From Archangium violaceum (GTDB taxonomy: Bacteria; Myxococcota; Myxococcia; Myxococcales; Myxococcaceae), in assembly GCF_016887565.1 (NCBI RefSeq), contig NZ_CP069396.1:11266001-11330000 (forward strand): a stretch of 64,000 bases of DNA, read 5' to 3'. The notes beneath the pieces were generated by a model, which had not been told where the DNA came from, did no database searches, and saw nothing but the letters and a program-made list of their open reading frames with translations. The translations under genes were made by a program, and so were the position numbers. Each line of letters starts with the position of its first letter. The stretch's first letter is position 1. Below, piece by piece: positions 46,211 through 55,007 of the stretch.

Positions 46211-46840
46211 TCAGGTACTGGCCGCCAGTACCTTTCCGACCCACTCGCGGGCTTCCTGACAGGTCTCCATCAGGAAATCGAATCGCCCGGACCGAAGCAG
46301 TTTCACCAGGGATGTGTCCCGGCCGACGAGGTCCGGCACATCCCAGGGGAAGTTGAGGCGCTCCACCTGTCGCTCCAGGGAGTGCGAATAGGTATCGAAG
46401 AAGCGGTCCACACTCGATGCGATGGGCAACGCATAGAGGTCCTCGTAGGTGTCGACCCATACGACCGGCTGTATCCCCTGCTCATCCGCCAGTGAGGGAA
46501 CAGTTGCCAGGTAATAGGCCAGTGCCTGTTCCTTGGCGAAGACGAGCAGGGACCCGAAGGGCTCGGGCCAATCCCGGCGCCATTCCTCATTGACCCCCCT
46601 GAGGTCAAACCCATCCTCGGCCTTGCCAGGGAGCAGGAAGAATCCCTCTGGCAGACCGAGTGTGCTCACGCGAGTGAGGACGGCGGAAAGGTGAGGATCG
46701 CAGGGCAGTCCCGCTACGGGCTCCCCAGCGACAGGCGTGAAGGAAACCGGAGGCTCCTGATACAGCGCCAGTCCATACTTCCGGCACACCTCGAGCATGC
46801 GCTCGAATCCGGGAAGCAATTCTACAGGAGTCATCCTCAC
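46211..46840 (-). CDS. SMI1/KNR4 (SUKH) family protein, probable immunity protein
   Basis: A 209-residue cytosolic protein. Its pattern, with an N-terminal helix, FGSLLVFAKEQALAYYL-type core strand and an acidic surface (VVWVDTYEDLYALPIASS), resembles SUKH immunity proteins, which neutralise nuclease toxins. The start is a GTG overlapping the toxin stop (GTGA) or an ATG six bases on. This coupling directly downstream of a toxin-like gene is the main reason to call it immunity; the fold assignment is by pattern only and moderately sure. Confidence 0.7.
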   Translation of the reverse strand: MRMTPVELLPGFERMLEVCRKYGLALYQEPPVSFTPVAGEPVAGLPCDPHLSAVLTRVSTLGLPEGFFLLPGKAEDGFDLRGVNEEWRRDWPEPFGSLLVFAKEQALAYYLATVPSLADEQGIQPVVWVDTYEDLYALPIASSVDRFFDTYSHSLERQVERLNFPWDVPDLVGRDTSLVKLLRSGRFDFLMETCQEAREWVGKVLAAST

Positions 46841-48516
46841 CCTCTCGCGAGCAGCCTCTCGATGTCATTGAGAGCGGATTGCGTCGCCTCATCGAGCGCC
46901 GACGTGGACCGCGAATCATGAAGCGCATCGTACCAACGCTGGAAATGTCGATCGACGATCTCCGCCACCTGTTTCACCTCGGCGGCATCCACCTGAGAAC
47001 CACTCCGACCCTTCCGGAACTTCGTCCATAGACCGCTGATGCGCTGATGGACCGGCCGGGCCACGGCCGCGAGATTGCTCCGAGCATTGATGTCTTCCCC
47101 AAGGAAGAGATGGGCGTACTCCAGGGGGCGGCGGTGATGGATTTCATACGAGCCTCCTCGCCCGAGTTTCATGGCCTCTGCGAGCTCGGGATGAAGCCGT
47201 TGGAAGCTCGCACGAGCCGTGGTCCTGAGATCCTCCTTCTCCTCGCGGCTCAGCGGCACGGCGATGAGGTCCTCGAGCCGCTTCGCGAGCCTGCTCAACT
47301 CGCGCTCCTCGGCCTGGGAGAGCGAGCGGGCGCCTCGCAGCTCCAGCTTCTCCCAGAGCAGTGAGAAGGCATTCCGCTCCGCCTGGGGAAGACGTCGGAG
47401 GAGGTTGCCCAACCACCCGCGAACCCTCGCTCCACCCCGGAGGAGGATCTCCATCAACCTGGGCGCCGCGACTTCAAGGATGGCCCCCGTCCCGTGCGCC
47501 ACCACGCCGCCGATGATCCAGAAGGCCAGTTCCTCCGCACCGAGGCGCAGCGCCAACCGCCCTGAATCCTCTACCTCCTCGCGCCATTCACGCAGGATGG
47601 ACTCGTGCAGGGCCCGGTACCCGGCGATGACATCCTCATCCGCGCCGCCCGTTGGTTCCGGGTGGAGGGCCTCCGCTTCTACCAGTCTCCAGCTCGAAAC
47701 GGTCTCTTCCGGCCGATGCGTCCCACGAAGCGCGAGACGCACCTCCCGCCTTCCTACTCCGTGTGTGAAGGGAAGCAACGCTTGGACGAGATCGCCCTGA
47801 AGGCGCGCCCTCGAAGACGAGCCCGCCTCGCGGCCCGCTCCCTCGTAAGGACCTGGCTCCCAGCCAACCAGCCCGTCATCCTCCAGCGTCACCGTCGCGG
47901 CGAAGGAAGCACCGCTCTCGGACGGACCCCCCATGAGACGTGCCATCTCCCCGGCCACCCGGACCACGGCCGCGTAGGTCTCGACCGAGACACCTTCGCG
48001 CCGTACGGGTTGTGTCTTCGCCTCCGGCGGCCGGGACACGTCCGAAGTCCCACGGAAGTCCACCCGCCAATCCGCTCTCCGCCGGTGCAACGTGAAGACG
48101 GCCTCTCCTGTCCGCTCATCCACGTAGGCGGAGAGGAGGCGCCGGAACCCCGTCACGAATTGGGCTTGGTCCACCGGCTCGGCCCGTTCCTGACCTCCAG
48201 TCGTTCGATGCGAGAGCAGCGTCAGCGCCCCGCCCTGCGCCCAGAAGCGCAACTCCACCTTCGCTCCCACTTCGTCCACACCGTGGACGAGCCCCCAGAC
48301 CTGAGCCAGCGCGCACTCGGCCTCCGCGCGCCGGGCCTCGGTCACCTCTGGCTCCCGCCGGCCCGAATCGTGGAGGAACACTACCCCCTGGGTCCCCTCG
48401 GGTAGCAATCCCACTGGCGACAGCAAACCACCAGAGGCCATGGACCCCGCCGCACACGCCTGCAGCAGCACGGCCAGACTCAACAACAGACCTCGCACGA
48501 TGGCCTCCCGGCCCAT
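46837..48516 (-). CDS. SitA-like lipoprotein toxin with C-terminal HNH-type nuclease domain
   Basis: A 559-residue lipoprotein. The signal peptide ends LLQAC with lipid Cys at residue 21; start chosen after GGAAGGTGGAG. A long central region of unknown fold includes one hydrophobic segment (FWIIGGVVAHGTGAILEVAA, about 350-370). The C-terminal domain, from about 440, has YEIHHRRPLEYAHLF, then DINARSNLAAV and VHQRI (458-493), the His/Asn pattern of HNH/treble-clef nucleases. A coupled SUKH-like gene follows. This lipoprotein-plus-toxin-domain-plus-immunity plan is that of SitA toxins, which myxobacteria pass to kin by TraA-mediated outer membrane exchange. Base composition is less GC-rich than its surroundings. 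Confidence 0.72.
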   Translation of the reverse strand: MGREAIVRGLLLSLAVLLQACAAGSMASGGLLSPVGLLPEGTQGVVFLHDSGRREPEVTEARRAEAECALAQVWGLVHGVDEVGAKVELRFWAQGGALTLLSHRTTGGQERAEPVDQAQFVTGFRRLLSAYVDERTGEAVFTLHRRRADWRVDFRGTSDVSRPPEAKTQPVRREGVSVETYAAVVRVAGEMARLMGGPSESGASFAATVTLEDDGLVGWEPGPYEGAGREAGSSSRARLQGDLVQALLPFTHGVGRREVRLALRGTHRPEETVSSWRLVEAEALHPEPTGGADEDVIAGYRALHESILREWREEVEDSGRLALRLGAEELAFWIIGGVVAHGTGAILEVAAPRLMEILLRGGARVRGWLGNLLRRLPQAERNAFSLLWEKLELRGARSLSQAEERELSRLAKRLEDLIAVPLSREEKEDLRTTARASFQRLHPELAEAMKLGRGGSYEIHHRRPLEYAHLFLGEDINARSNLAAVARPVHQRISGLWTKFRKGRSGSQVDAAEVKQVAEIVDRHFQRWYDALHDSRSTSALDEATQSALNDIERLLARG

Positions 48517-48717
48517 GGGCTCCACCTTCCCGGAAGCCGAAACAGGTGACGGGAGGATACAGAGAGAGAGGGGGCTTACACGGTCGCCCCCCGGGTTGAC
48601 GGTCCCCACCCCTCCAGGCGGGGTGGCTTCCCGGGTTGGCGCGGGTCATCTCCGTCCCCACCGTCTGGGAAAGCCTCCGACGGCTTCCGGGCCGGGCGGA
48701 ACCATGACGAGGGACGT

Positions 48718-49275
48718 ATGACCACGAAGTTTCCGAGCCACATCAATCTCCCGCGCGAGGCCCGTGAGGAGCTCATCGAGCTGCTCAACACCTGTCTGGC
48801 CACCTCCATCGACCTGCACTGGCAGGTGAAGCAGGCCCACTGGAACATCCGCGGCAGGGACTTCATCAGCCGCCACGAGCTCTTCGACGACATCGCCGAC
48901 CACGTGCGCAAACAAGCCGACGAGTTCGCCGAGCGCGCCGGAGCCCTCGGCGGCTATGCCCAGGGCACCATCCGCCTGGCCACCAAGAACAGCGAGCTGG
49001 ACGAGTATGACCTGGCCGCCGTCAACGGCGACGACCACGTCCGCGTCCTCGTGGATCGCGTCTCGACCTATGCCACCACCATCCGCGAGGGCATCGAGCG
49101 CTGTGACGAGCTGAACGACCCGGTCACCGCGGATCTGCTCACCCAGGTGCTCGGCGTGGTGGAGCAGGACCTGTGGTTCCTGGAGAGCCACCTGTATGGC
49201 TCGACCGCCACCACCCGCGAGGAGATCGCCCCCTCCAGCATCCGCGAGGAGCGCAGTCCCTCTCCCACCGCATGA
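48718..49275 (+). CDS. dps: Dps-type DNA-protecting ferritin
   Basis: A 185-residue ferritin-like protein. The inter-subunit ferroxidase residues of E. coli Dps are all kept at the right spacing: H41 (QAHWN), H53, D57, D68 and E72. Twelve subunits form a cage that oxidises iron with hydrogen peroxide and shields DNA. The C-terminal tail (TTREEIAPSSIREERSPSPTA) is longer than usual and polar. It is transcribed alone, divergent from the toxin gene. No OxyR-like site was identified upstream. Confidence 0.95.
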   Translation: MTTKFPSHINLPREAREELIELLNTCLATSIDLHWQVKQAHWNIRGRDFISRHELFDDIADHVRKQADEFAERAGALGGYAQGTIRLATKNSELDEYDLAAVNGDDHVRVLVDRVSTYATTIREGIERCDELNDPVTADLLTQVLGVVEQDLWFLESHLYGSTATTREEIAPSSIREERSPSPTA

Positions 49276-49346
49276 CCCGCTCGTCAGCATGCGCGCGGAC
49301 TCCTCGGTGAATATAGATGGCCCTCATTTCTGGAGGGCCATACGGG

Positions 49347-50210
49347 ATGACGCCGGGAAACATGGAAGGAAAGGTCTGCCTCGTCACCGGGGCCACCTCG
49401 GGCATCGGGCTGGAGACGGCCCGCGCGCTGGCGCGCCAGGGCGCCACCGTGGTGCTGTCGGGACGTGATCCGGGGCGTGGCGAGGCGGCCCTCGCGGAGG
49501 TGCGCCGCACCGTCCCCGATGCGAAGCTGGACCTGATGCTCGCGGACCTGACCTCGCTGGGCTCGGTTCGCAAGCTCGCCCAGGGCTTCCAGGCCCGCTA
49601 CTCACGGCTGGACGTGCTGCTCAACAACGCCGGCCTCATGCTCGACCGCCGCAAGGTGACCCCGGATGGCTTCGAGGCCACCTTCGCCACCAACCATCTG
49701 GCCCACTTCCTGCTCACCCACCTGCTCCTGGACGTACTCAAGGCCAGCGGCCCGGCGCGCGTGGTGAACGTCGCCTCCGAGGGCCACCGCATGGGCTCGC
49801 TCGACTTCCTCGACGACCTCCAGGCCGAGCGTGGCGGCTACAGCGGCATGAGGGTGTATGGCAACTCGAAGCTGGCCAACATCCTCTTCACCCGCGGCCT
49901 CAAGCGGCGGCTCGAGGGCACGAAGGTGACCACCAACAGCCTGCACCCGGGCGTGGTGCGCACCGGCTTCGGTCTCAACTCCGAGGGCATCACCAAGCAC
50001 CTGGTGAAGCTGGCCGCGCCCTTCATGCTCTCCGCCGAGGGCGGCGCCCGCACCTCGGTGTTCCTCGCCTCCTCGCCCGAGGTGGAGGGCGTGAGCGGCA
50101 GGTACTTCATCAAGAGCAAGGTGGCCCGGGAGTCCAAGGCCGCCCAGAGTGACGAAGCCGCGGAGACACTGTGGCGCAAGAGCGCCGAACTGACGGGAGT
50201 GGGAGCATGA
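49347..50210 (+). CDS. Short-chain dehydrogenase/reductase
   Basis: A 287-residue classical SDR of the retinol-dehydrogenase-like kind. Motifs: VTGATSGIGLE for cofactor binding (about residue 12), NNAGLML, the active-site YGNSKLAN with Tyr and Lys, and LHPGVVRTG. The ATG is preceded by GGAGGG nine bases upstream; a second ATG lies 15 bases on. Its stop overlaps the GST start (ATGA). Substrate unknown. Confidence 0.9.
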   Translation: MTPGNMEGKVCLVTGATSGIGLETARALARQGATVVLSGRDPGRGEAALAEVRRTVPDAKLDLMLADLTSLGSVRKLAQGFQARYSRLDVLLNNAGLMLDRRKVTPDGFEATFATNHLAHFLLTHLLLDVLKASGPARVVNVASEGHRMGSLDFLDDLQAERGGYSGMRVYGNSKLANILFTRGLKRRLEGTKVTTNSLHPGVVRTGFGLNSEGITKHLVKLAAPFMLSAEGGARTSVFLASSPEVEGVSGRYFIKSKVARESKAAQSDEAAETLWRKSAELTGVGA

Positions 50211-50833
50211 TCGACCTCTACACATTCACGACGCCCAACGGGCGCAAGGTGTCTATCGCCCTCGAGGAGCTGGGGCTGCCCTACAACGTCCACGTGGTGG
50301 ACATCACCAAGGGCGACCAGTTCAAGCCCGAGTTCCTCGCCATCAACCCCAACAACAAGATTCCGGCCATCGTGGACCCGCAGGGTCCGGGCGGAAAGCC
50401 GTTCTCCGTCTTCGAGTCCGGCGCCATCCTGCTCTACCTCGCGGAGAAGACGGGGAAGCTGCTGCCCAAGGACCCGCGCGCGCGCACCGAGGCGATTCAG
50501 TGGCTGATGTTCCAGATGAGCGGCGTGGGCCCGATGCTGGGACAGCTCAACCACTTCAAGCGCTTCGCCAAGGAGCAGATTCCGTACGCCATCGAGCGCT
50601 ATTCGCAGGAGTCCGCTCGCATCCTGGGCGTGTTGGACAAGCATCTGGCGCAGCACGAGTTCCTGGCGCCGGAGTACTCGGTGGCGGACATCGCCACGTA
50701 CCCGTGGCTGGTGGGCACGGGGCAGTACTACCCGGAGATGCTGCAGCCGGTGCCCAACGTGCGGCGCTGGCTGGACACCGTGGGGGCTCGCCCGGCGGTG
50801 CAGCGCGGCATGAAGGTGCCGGAGAGTAGATGA
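50207..50833 (+). CDS. Glutathione S-transferase, YfcG/Nu-class-like
   Basis: A 208-residue GST. The N-terminal TTPNGRKVSIALEELGLPY matches YfcG-type enzymes, where Thr and Asn near the start contact glutathione and disulfide reductase activity is found. The glutathione-binding FESGAILLYLAEKTG follows at about residue 70. The helical domain has YSVADIATYPW, the usual capping motif. Coupled by ATGA to the SDR gene, suggesting a shared detoxification or redox role. Confidence 0.92.
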   Translation: MIDLYTFTTPNGRKVSIALEELGLPYNVHVVDITKGDQFKPEFLAINPNNKIPAIVDPQGPGGKPFSVFESGAILLYLAEKTGKLLPKDPRARTEAIQWLMFQMSGVGPMLGQLNHFKRFAKEQIPYAIERYSQESARILGVLDKHLAQHEFLAPEYSVADIATYPWLVGTGQYYPEMLQPVPNVRRWLDTVGARPAVQRGMKVPESR

Positions 50834-50847
50834 GCACGGGGAGGGAA

Positions 50848-51000
50848 ATACCCTCACCCTAGCCCTCTCCCAGAGGGAGAGGGGACATCCACGGTGTAGA
50901 ACCAGGTTCAGCCCTCTCCCCCTGGGAGAGGGTCGGGGTGAGGGTATCGGGAGGACCCGGGTTCAGCCCTCTTCCTCTGGGAGAGCTGGGGTGAGGGTCT
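50848..51000. repeat. Cluster of three REP-like inverted repeats
   Basis: Copy one (50848-50884) has the TACCCTCACCCTAG arm and CCCTCTCCC/GGGAGAGGG-type core. Copy two (50912-50947) is in the opposite orientation, so the two could pair as a large cruciform. Copy three (50967-51000) is also inverted and more decayed. They fill the space between the GST and a small membrane protein gene. Confidence 0.8.
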
Positions 51001-51091
51001 CCTGGGTTTCCCTCCACTCGACCCCCCACCAGACGGGCAGGCACTCGAGAACAGGACCACGCCAGGCCCGGTGCCTAGCTTGAGAGGCACC

Positions 51092-51568
51092 ATGAGTGAG
51101 CTCGTCTCCCAGCCTCGCGGCTTCTTCCAGTCCCTGGGCCCCGGCTTCGCGGGCGCCCTCTCCCTCACGCTCGTCCACCAGGGCGCTCGCGCCGTGCTCG
51201 ACCACCCACCCCGCATGGACGTGCTCGGCATGCGCTCGTTGAAGAAGGTCTCCCGGTGGCTCGGCCTCCGCCCCGCCCATGGCCGTGCGCTGTACCGGCA
51301 GAGCCTCATCGGCGACCTGGTGAGCAACACCTTCTACTACGCGTTCGTGGCCATGGGCCGCCCTCGCCGCATCTACCTGCGGGGCGCACTCCTCGGCGCG
51401 CTCGCGGGCCTGGGGGCCGTGGTGCTCCCGCCCTACCTCGGCCTCGGCGAGCGCCCCAGCCGCGCGAAGCGCTCCACCGCCTTCCTCACCGTGGCCTGGT
51501 ACACCCTCGGGGGCCTCGGCGCGGCTCGGGCCGCCAAGCACTCGCTCCTGACATCCACCACGCGGTGA
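51092..51568 (+). CDS. Small membrane protein of unknown function
   Basis: A 158-residue protein. The N-terminal part is amphipathic with FAGALSLTLVHQGARAVLDH, followed by RMDVLGMRSLKKVSRWLGL. One or two membrane helices lie at about residues 95-118 (LRGALLGALAGLGAVVLPPYLGL) and 130-148. The pattern of the first half suggests a membrane-embedded protein related to unnamed Bacteroidetes/Deltaproteobacteria proteins, but I do not recognise a family. The ATG is preceded by GAGAGG. Confidence 0.7.
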   Translation: MSELVSQPRGFFQSLGPGFAGALSLTLVHQGARAVLDHPPRMDVLGMRSLKKVSRWLGLRPAHGRALYRQSLIGDLVSNTFYYAFVAMGRPRRIYLRGALLGALAGLGAVVLPPYLGLGERPSRAKRSTAFLTVAWYTLGGLGAARAAKHSLLTSTTR

Positions 51569-51649
51569 CGCGGCCTCGAAGGTTGCCGAGGTGAAACTCG
51601 CCTCCCGGAGCACTTGTCCCGGGAGGCGGGCCGTCCGAGCCTCGATGGC

Positions 51650-52198
51650 ATGAACACGGACCTCACCCGCGTGCCCCTCCGAGGCAAGGACGGTGCCTTC
51701 CACGTCGTCGTCGAGTCGCCCCGAGGCTCCTCGGTGAAGCTGAAGTACGAGCCGAAGCTCGGGGCCTTCACCATCTCCAAACCGCTGGTGCACGGGCTGA
51801 GCTACCCCTTCGACTGGGGCTTCGTCCCCAGCACCCTGGCCCCGGATGGAGACCCGCTCGACGCGCTCGTGTACTGGGACGAGTCCACCTACCCCGGCGT
51901 GGTGCTCCCCTGCCGCGCGCTCGGCGTGCTGAAGGTGGACCAGAAGAAGAAGCGCGGCGGCGGCCGGGAACGCAACGACCGGCTGCTCGTCGTCCCCGTC
52001 AGCGCGGCGCGCGCGGAGAACCTCAGCGGCATCAAGGACCTGTCCCGCCGGGAGCGCGATGAGCTGGCGCATTTCTTCACCGCCGCCGTCGCCTTCGCGG
52101 ACAAGGACGTGCGCATCCTCGGTTGGGAAGGGCCCGAGAGCGCCGAGCGGATGGTGGGGGAAGCCGCCACCGAGTTCGAGAAGACGGCCCGTCGTTAG
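51650..52198 (+). CDS. ppa: Family I inorganic pyrophosphatase
   Basis: A 182-residue enzyme. The family signature appears as DGDPLDALVYWDE (about residue 60), with metal-binding Asp; YPFDWGFVP and a later NDRLLVVPV block are also typical. It hydrolyses pyrophosphate to two phosphates and drives biosynthesis forward. An extra basic loop (KKKRGGGRER) precedes the NDR segment. The CHAD gene starts 9 bases later, so the two are an operon. It may be one of several pyrophosphatases in the genome. Confidence 0.9.
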   Translation: MNTDLTRVPLRGKDGAFHVVVESPRGSSVKLKYEPKLGAFTISKPLVHGLSYPFDWGFVPSTLAPDGDPLDALVYWDESTYPGVVLPCRALGVLKVDQKKKRGGGRERNDRLLVVPVSAARAENLSGIKDLSRRERDELAHFFTAAVAFADKDVRILGWEGPESAERMVGEAATEFEKTARR

Positions 52199-52207
52199 GA
52201 AGAAGCC

Positions 52208-53098
52208 ATGCCCCGCCCCACGCCCATCCGCGGGCTCGGCCCCGAGAGCCGTCTGGCCGAGGCCGCCCGCCGCATCATCGCCAGCCGCCTCGCCGACGTG
52301 CGCCACGAGGAGGACGCGCTCGCCACGGGCCTCACGGAGGACGGCGTCCACGACATGCGCGTGTCCACCCGGCGCCTGCGCGCGGCGCTGAAGGTGTTCC
52401 GCGGCATGGGGGCGCTGGCACCGCTGGAGCGCGAGGTGAAGCAGCTCCAGGACGCGCTCGGCGAGGTGCGCGACGTGCACGTCCAGGGCGCCTGGCTCGC
52501 GCAGGCGGCCCGGAAGGAGAAGTCCTCGAAGCGGGCCGGGCTCCTCGCCCTGCGCACGAAGGTGGAGTCCCAGCTCGGCGCGAAGGAGAAGAAGCTGCGG
52601 CGCACGATGAACCGCTGGGCGGACCGCACGGTGCCCACGCTCCTGCGCGAGGCGAAGCAGCTCGACGGCCCCGGGCGCTACGGAGGCCAGCGTGTCCGCC
52701 AGCAGCTCCGCCGCCGCCTCCGCACGGTGGAGCGGCTCATGGAGGACTACTCGGCCGCTCCGGACGCCCTCACGGCGCACGAGCTGCGCAAGGTGGTGAA
52801 GAAGCTCCGCTACGAGGCGGAGATCTTCCGCCCCTCTCTGCGCCGGACGATGGAGGGCCTGCTGGAGGCGCTGGTGCCGCTCCAGGAGCTGCTGGGCGAG
52901 CTGCACGACTCGGATGTGCGCCTGGGACTGCTCGAGGGCTTCGCCGCGGAGGGCTCCGCCTCCGAGCGCACCGCCGCGCGGGCACTGCTGGAGCGCGTGC
53001 GCGAGGAGCGTGCCGAGCGCGCCGCCCGGACCGCGCGGGAGCTGCAACGTTGGCACGCCGAGGAGCTGGCCCGCGGCCTGCGCCGGTTGCTGAAGTGA
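52208..53098 (+). CDS. CHAD domain protein
   Basis: A 296-residue all-helical protein rich in Arg, Lys and His. The opening VHDMRVSTRRLRAALKVFRG and the later HELRKVVKKLRYEAEIFRP are the paired conserved helices of CHAD domains, whose basic channel binds polyphosphate in characterised members. It probably targets polyphosphate granules. The link to pyrophosphatase just upstream suggests a role in phosphate metabolism, which is inference. Confidence 0.92.
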   Translation: MPRPTPIRGLGPESRLAEAARRIIASRLADVRHEEDALATGLTEDGVHDMRVSTRRLRAALKVFRGMGALAPLEREVKQLQDALGEVRDVHVQGAWLAQAARKEKSSKRAGLLALRTKVESQLGAKEKKLRRTMNRWADRTVPTLLREAKQLDGPGRYGGQRVRQQLRRRLRTVERLMEDYSAAPDALTAHELRKVVKKLRYEAEIFRPSLRRTMEGLLEALVPLQELLGELHDSDVRLGLLEGFAAEGSASERTAARALLERVREERAERAARTARELQRWHAEELARGLRRLLK

Positions 53099-53122
53099 GG
53101 ACCCGGGGACGGGGACGGTTCC

Positions 53123-53509
53123 CTATTTTGCCTTCTCGGGCGCGGGCCGGGCCCGCGCCGTCACCTCCACGAGAATGGCGATGGGCTGGCCCTGCACGTC
53201 CCGGTACAGGGCTCGCACCTGGTCGCCCTCCTGGATGTCACTCACGCTGGCCATCTGCCCATCCACCGTCACGATGGTCCTCGGCTTCATTCTCAGGTGG
53301 ACATCCGGCGCGCCTCGCACGGACACCCGCACGCCCTCCGGGCTCGCGAGCTCCACCGCTCCAGTGACCTCGCCCGGTGCGCTCTCCGCGGGTGTCTCGG
53401 GAACTCCTGACTCTCCCTGGGGCGTGGCCGCCGCCTCGACTGGCGCCTTCACGGTCGCCAGGAGCAACGCGGTCATCCCCACCAACCACCCGCTCGCTCC
53501 CATTCGCAT
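53123..53509 (-). CDS. Secreted small protein of unknown function
   Basis: A 128-residue protein with a signal peptide (WLVGMTALLLATVKAPVEAAA). After a Pro/Glu-rich linker comes a beta-rich domain (VRVSVRGAPDVHLRMKPRTI, then VDGQMASVSDIQEGDQVRALY), an OB-like or DUF5666-type small barrel. Similar secreted barrels bind small ligands or metals, but none is identified here. Convergent with CHAD. Confidence 0.7.
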   Translation of the reverse strand: MRMGASGWLVGMTALLLATVKAPVEAAATPQGESGVPETPAESAPGEVTGAVELASPEGVRVSVRGAPDVHLRMKPRTIVTVDGQMASVSDIQEGDQVRALYRDVQGQPIAILVEVTARARPAPEKAK

Positions 53510-53641
53510 GGCATCCCCTGTCCTCTCCCGGACCGACTTCTAAGATGCACCCTGTCCCCCGGACGCCAGCCCTTCCGGGTGGCGACACGGCTCCTTCCTC
53601 GGGTGCCCGGGTGCCCTCCTGCTGCCCCAAGGAGCGCTCAG

Positions 53642-53680
53642 ATACCCTCACCCCGTCCCTCTCCCAGGGGGAGAGGGGGT
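53642..53680. repeat. REP-like inverted repeat, intergenic copy
   Basis: Same 39-base unit as the copy inside the glycosyltransferase gene at 12567: arm TACCCTCACCCCG, core CCCTCTCCC and GGGAGAGGG. It lies between the secreted small protein and the Hsp70-like gene. Confidence 0.8.
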
Positions 53681-53732
53681 GTGGGTACATCCTCACTCCA
53701 CGCTACCCATGCGCATCGTTTGCGCGTAGAGG

Positions 53733-54995
53733 ATGCGATCCCCCATGCGCGCCTGCGGACTCGACTTCGGAACCAGCAATACGGCCATCGCGCTCCCCGA
53801 CGGAACGGTTCTCCCCGTCTCCCCCGGCTACAGCGATCCCCGCCTCTATCGCTCCGTCATCTTCTTCCCCGAGGACGAGCGCGAGGTCTACACGGGCGCC
53901 CCGGCGATCGCCCGCTACCTCGAGGACAACTCCGGCCGCTTCATCCAGTCCGTCAAGTCCTTCCTCCACAGCGCCTCCTTCCGCGCCACCCAGATTCGCG
54001 GCCGCACCTGGCTCATCGAGGACCTCGTCGCCCTCCTGCTGCGCCGCGTCCGCGAGGCCGCCACCCCCCTCGCTGGCGGCGCCCCCGAGGCCGTCGTCCT
54101 CGGCCGCCCCGCCGTCTTCACCCCCGAGCCCGAGGCGGACGCGCTCGCCGAGCAGCGCCTGCGCCGCGCCGCTGAAATCGCCGGTTTCACCCACATCCAG
54201 TTCCTCATCGAGCCCATCGCCGCCGCGCTCTCGTACGAGGCCCAGCTCACCCGCGACGAGCTGGTGCTCGTGGCCGACTTCGGCGCCGGCACCACGGACC
54301 TGACGCTGATGCGTCTGGGGCCCTCGCGCCGCGGCAACCCGGACCGGCGCGGCGACGTGGTGGGCTCCACCGGCGTGCGCATCGGCGGTGACCGCTTCGA
54401 CGCGGAGATCATGCGCCACAAGCTGCTGCCCCGCTTCGGCGCCGGCTCCACCTACAAGGTGCGGGGCTTCAGCGACAAGCGGCTCCCCGTGCCCCAGCAC
54501 GTCATGGCCAAGCTACTCTCCTGGCACGAGATGTCCTTCATCCGCGAGAAGTCCACCCAGGAGCTGCTCGAGCTGATGCAGGAGTCCAGCGACAAGCCCG
54601 CCGAGGCCGAGGCCCTGTACGACCTCGTCATGGACAATCTCGGCTACCGGCTCTTCCGCGCCATCGAGGCGGCCAAGGTGCAGCTCTCCAAGGAGGAGGA
54701 GACCACCATCGACTTCGAGGAGGCCCGCATCCACCTGCACGAGCGCCTCACCCGCGCCGAGTTCGAGGCCGCCAGCGAGTCCCTCCTCACCCAGCTGCGC
54801 GAGGTGACCGAGGGGCTGCTGGAGCGCTGCGCGGGCGCGGGCGAGGTGGATGCCGTCTTCCTCACCGGCGGCTCCTCGCAGATTCCCGCCGTGCGCCGGC
54901 TCTACAGCGAGCGCTTCGGAGAGGGGCGCGTGCGCACCCGGGACGCCTTCACCTCCGTGGCCGAGGGACTCGGGCGGGCCGCGGCGTCCCTCTGA
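53733..54995 (+). CDS. Hsp70-family ATPase, YegD-like
   Basis: A 420-residue protein with only the nucleotide-binding half of Hsp70. Phosphate motifs are CGLDFGTSNTAIALPDG (about residue 8) and LVADFGAGTTDLTLMRLG (about residue 180), and the adenosine region is AVFLTGGSSQIPAVRRLY (about residue 373). There is no substrate-binding domain, as in E. coli YegD. The start may be either of two ATGs 12 bases apart. Likely a chaperone relative; clients unknown. Confidence 0.9.
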   Translation: MRSPMRACGLDFGTSNTAIALPDGTVLPVSPGYSDPRLYRSVIFFPEDEREVYTGAPAIARYLEDNSGRFIQSVKSFLHSASFRATQIRGRTWLIEDLVALLLRRVREAATPLAGGAPEAVVLGRPAVFTPEPEADALAEQRLRRAAEIAGFTHIQFLIEPIAAALSYEAQLTRDELVLVADFGAGTTDLTLMRLGPSRRGNPDRRGDVVGSTGVRIGGDRFDAEIMRHKLLPRFGAGSTYKVRGFSDKRLPVPQHVMAKLLSWHEMSFIREKSTQELLELMQESSDKPAEAEALYDLVMDNLGYRLFRAIEAAKVQLSKEEETTIDFEEARIHLHERLTRAEFEAASESLLTQLREVTEGLLERCAGAGEVDAVFLTGGSSQIPAVRRLYSERFGEGRVRTRDAFTSVAEGLGRAAASL

Positions 54996-55007
54996 GCCAC
55001 CCGCGCC

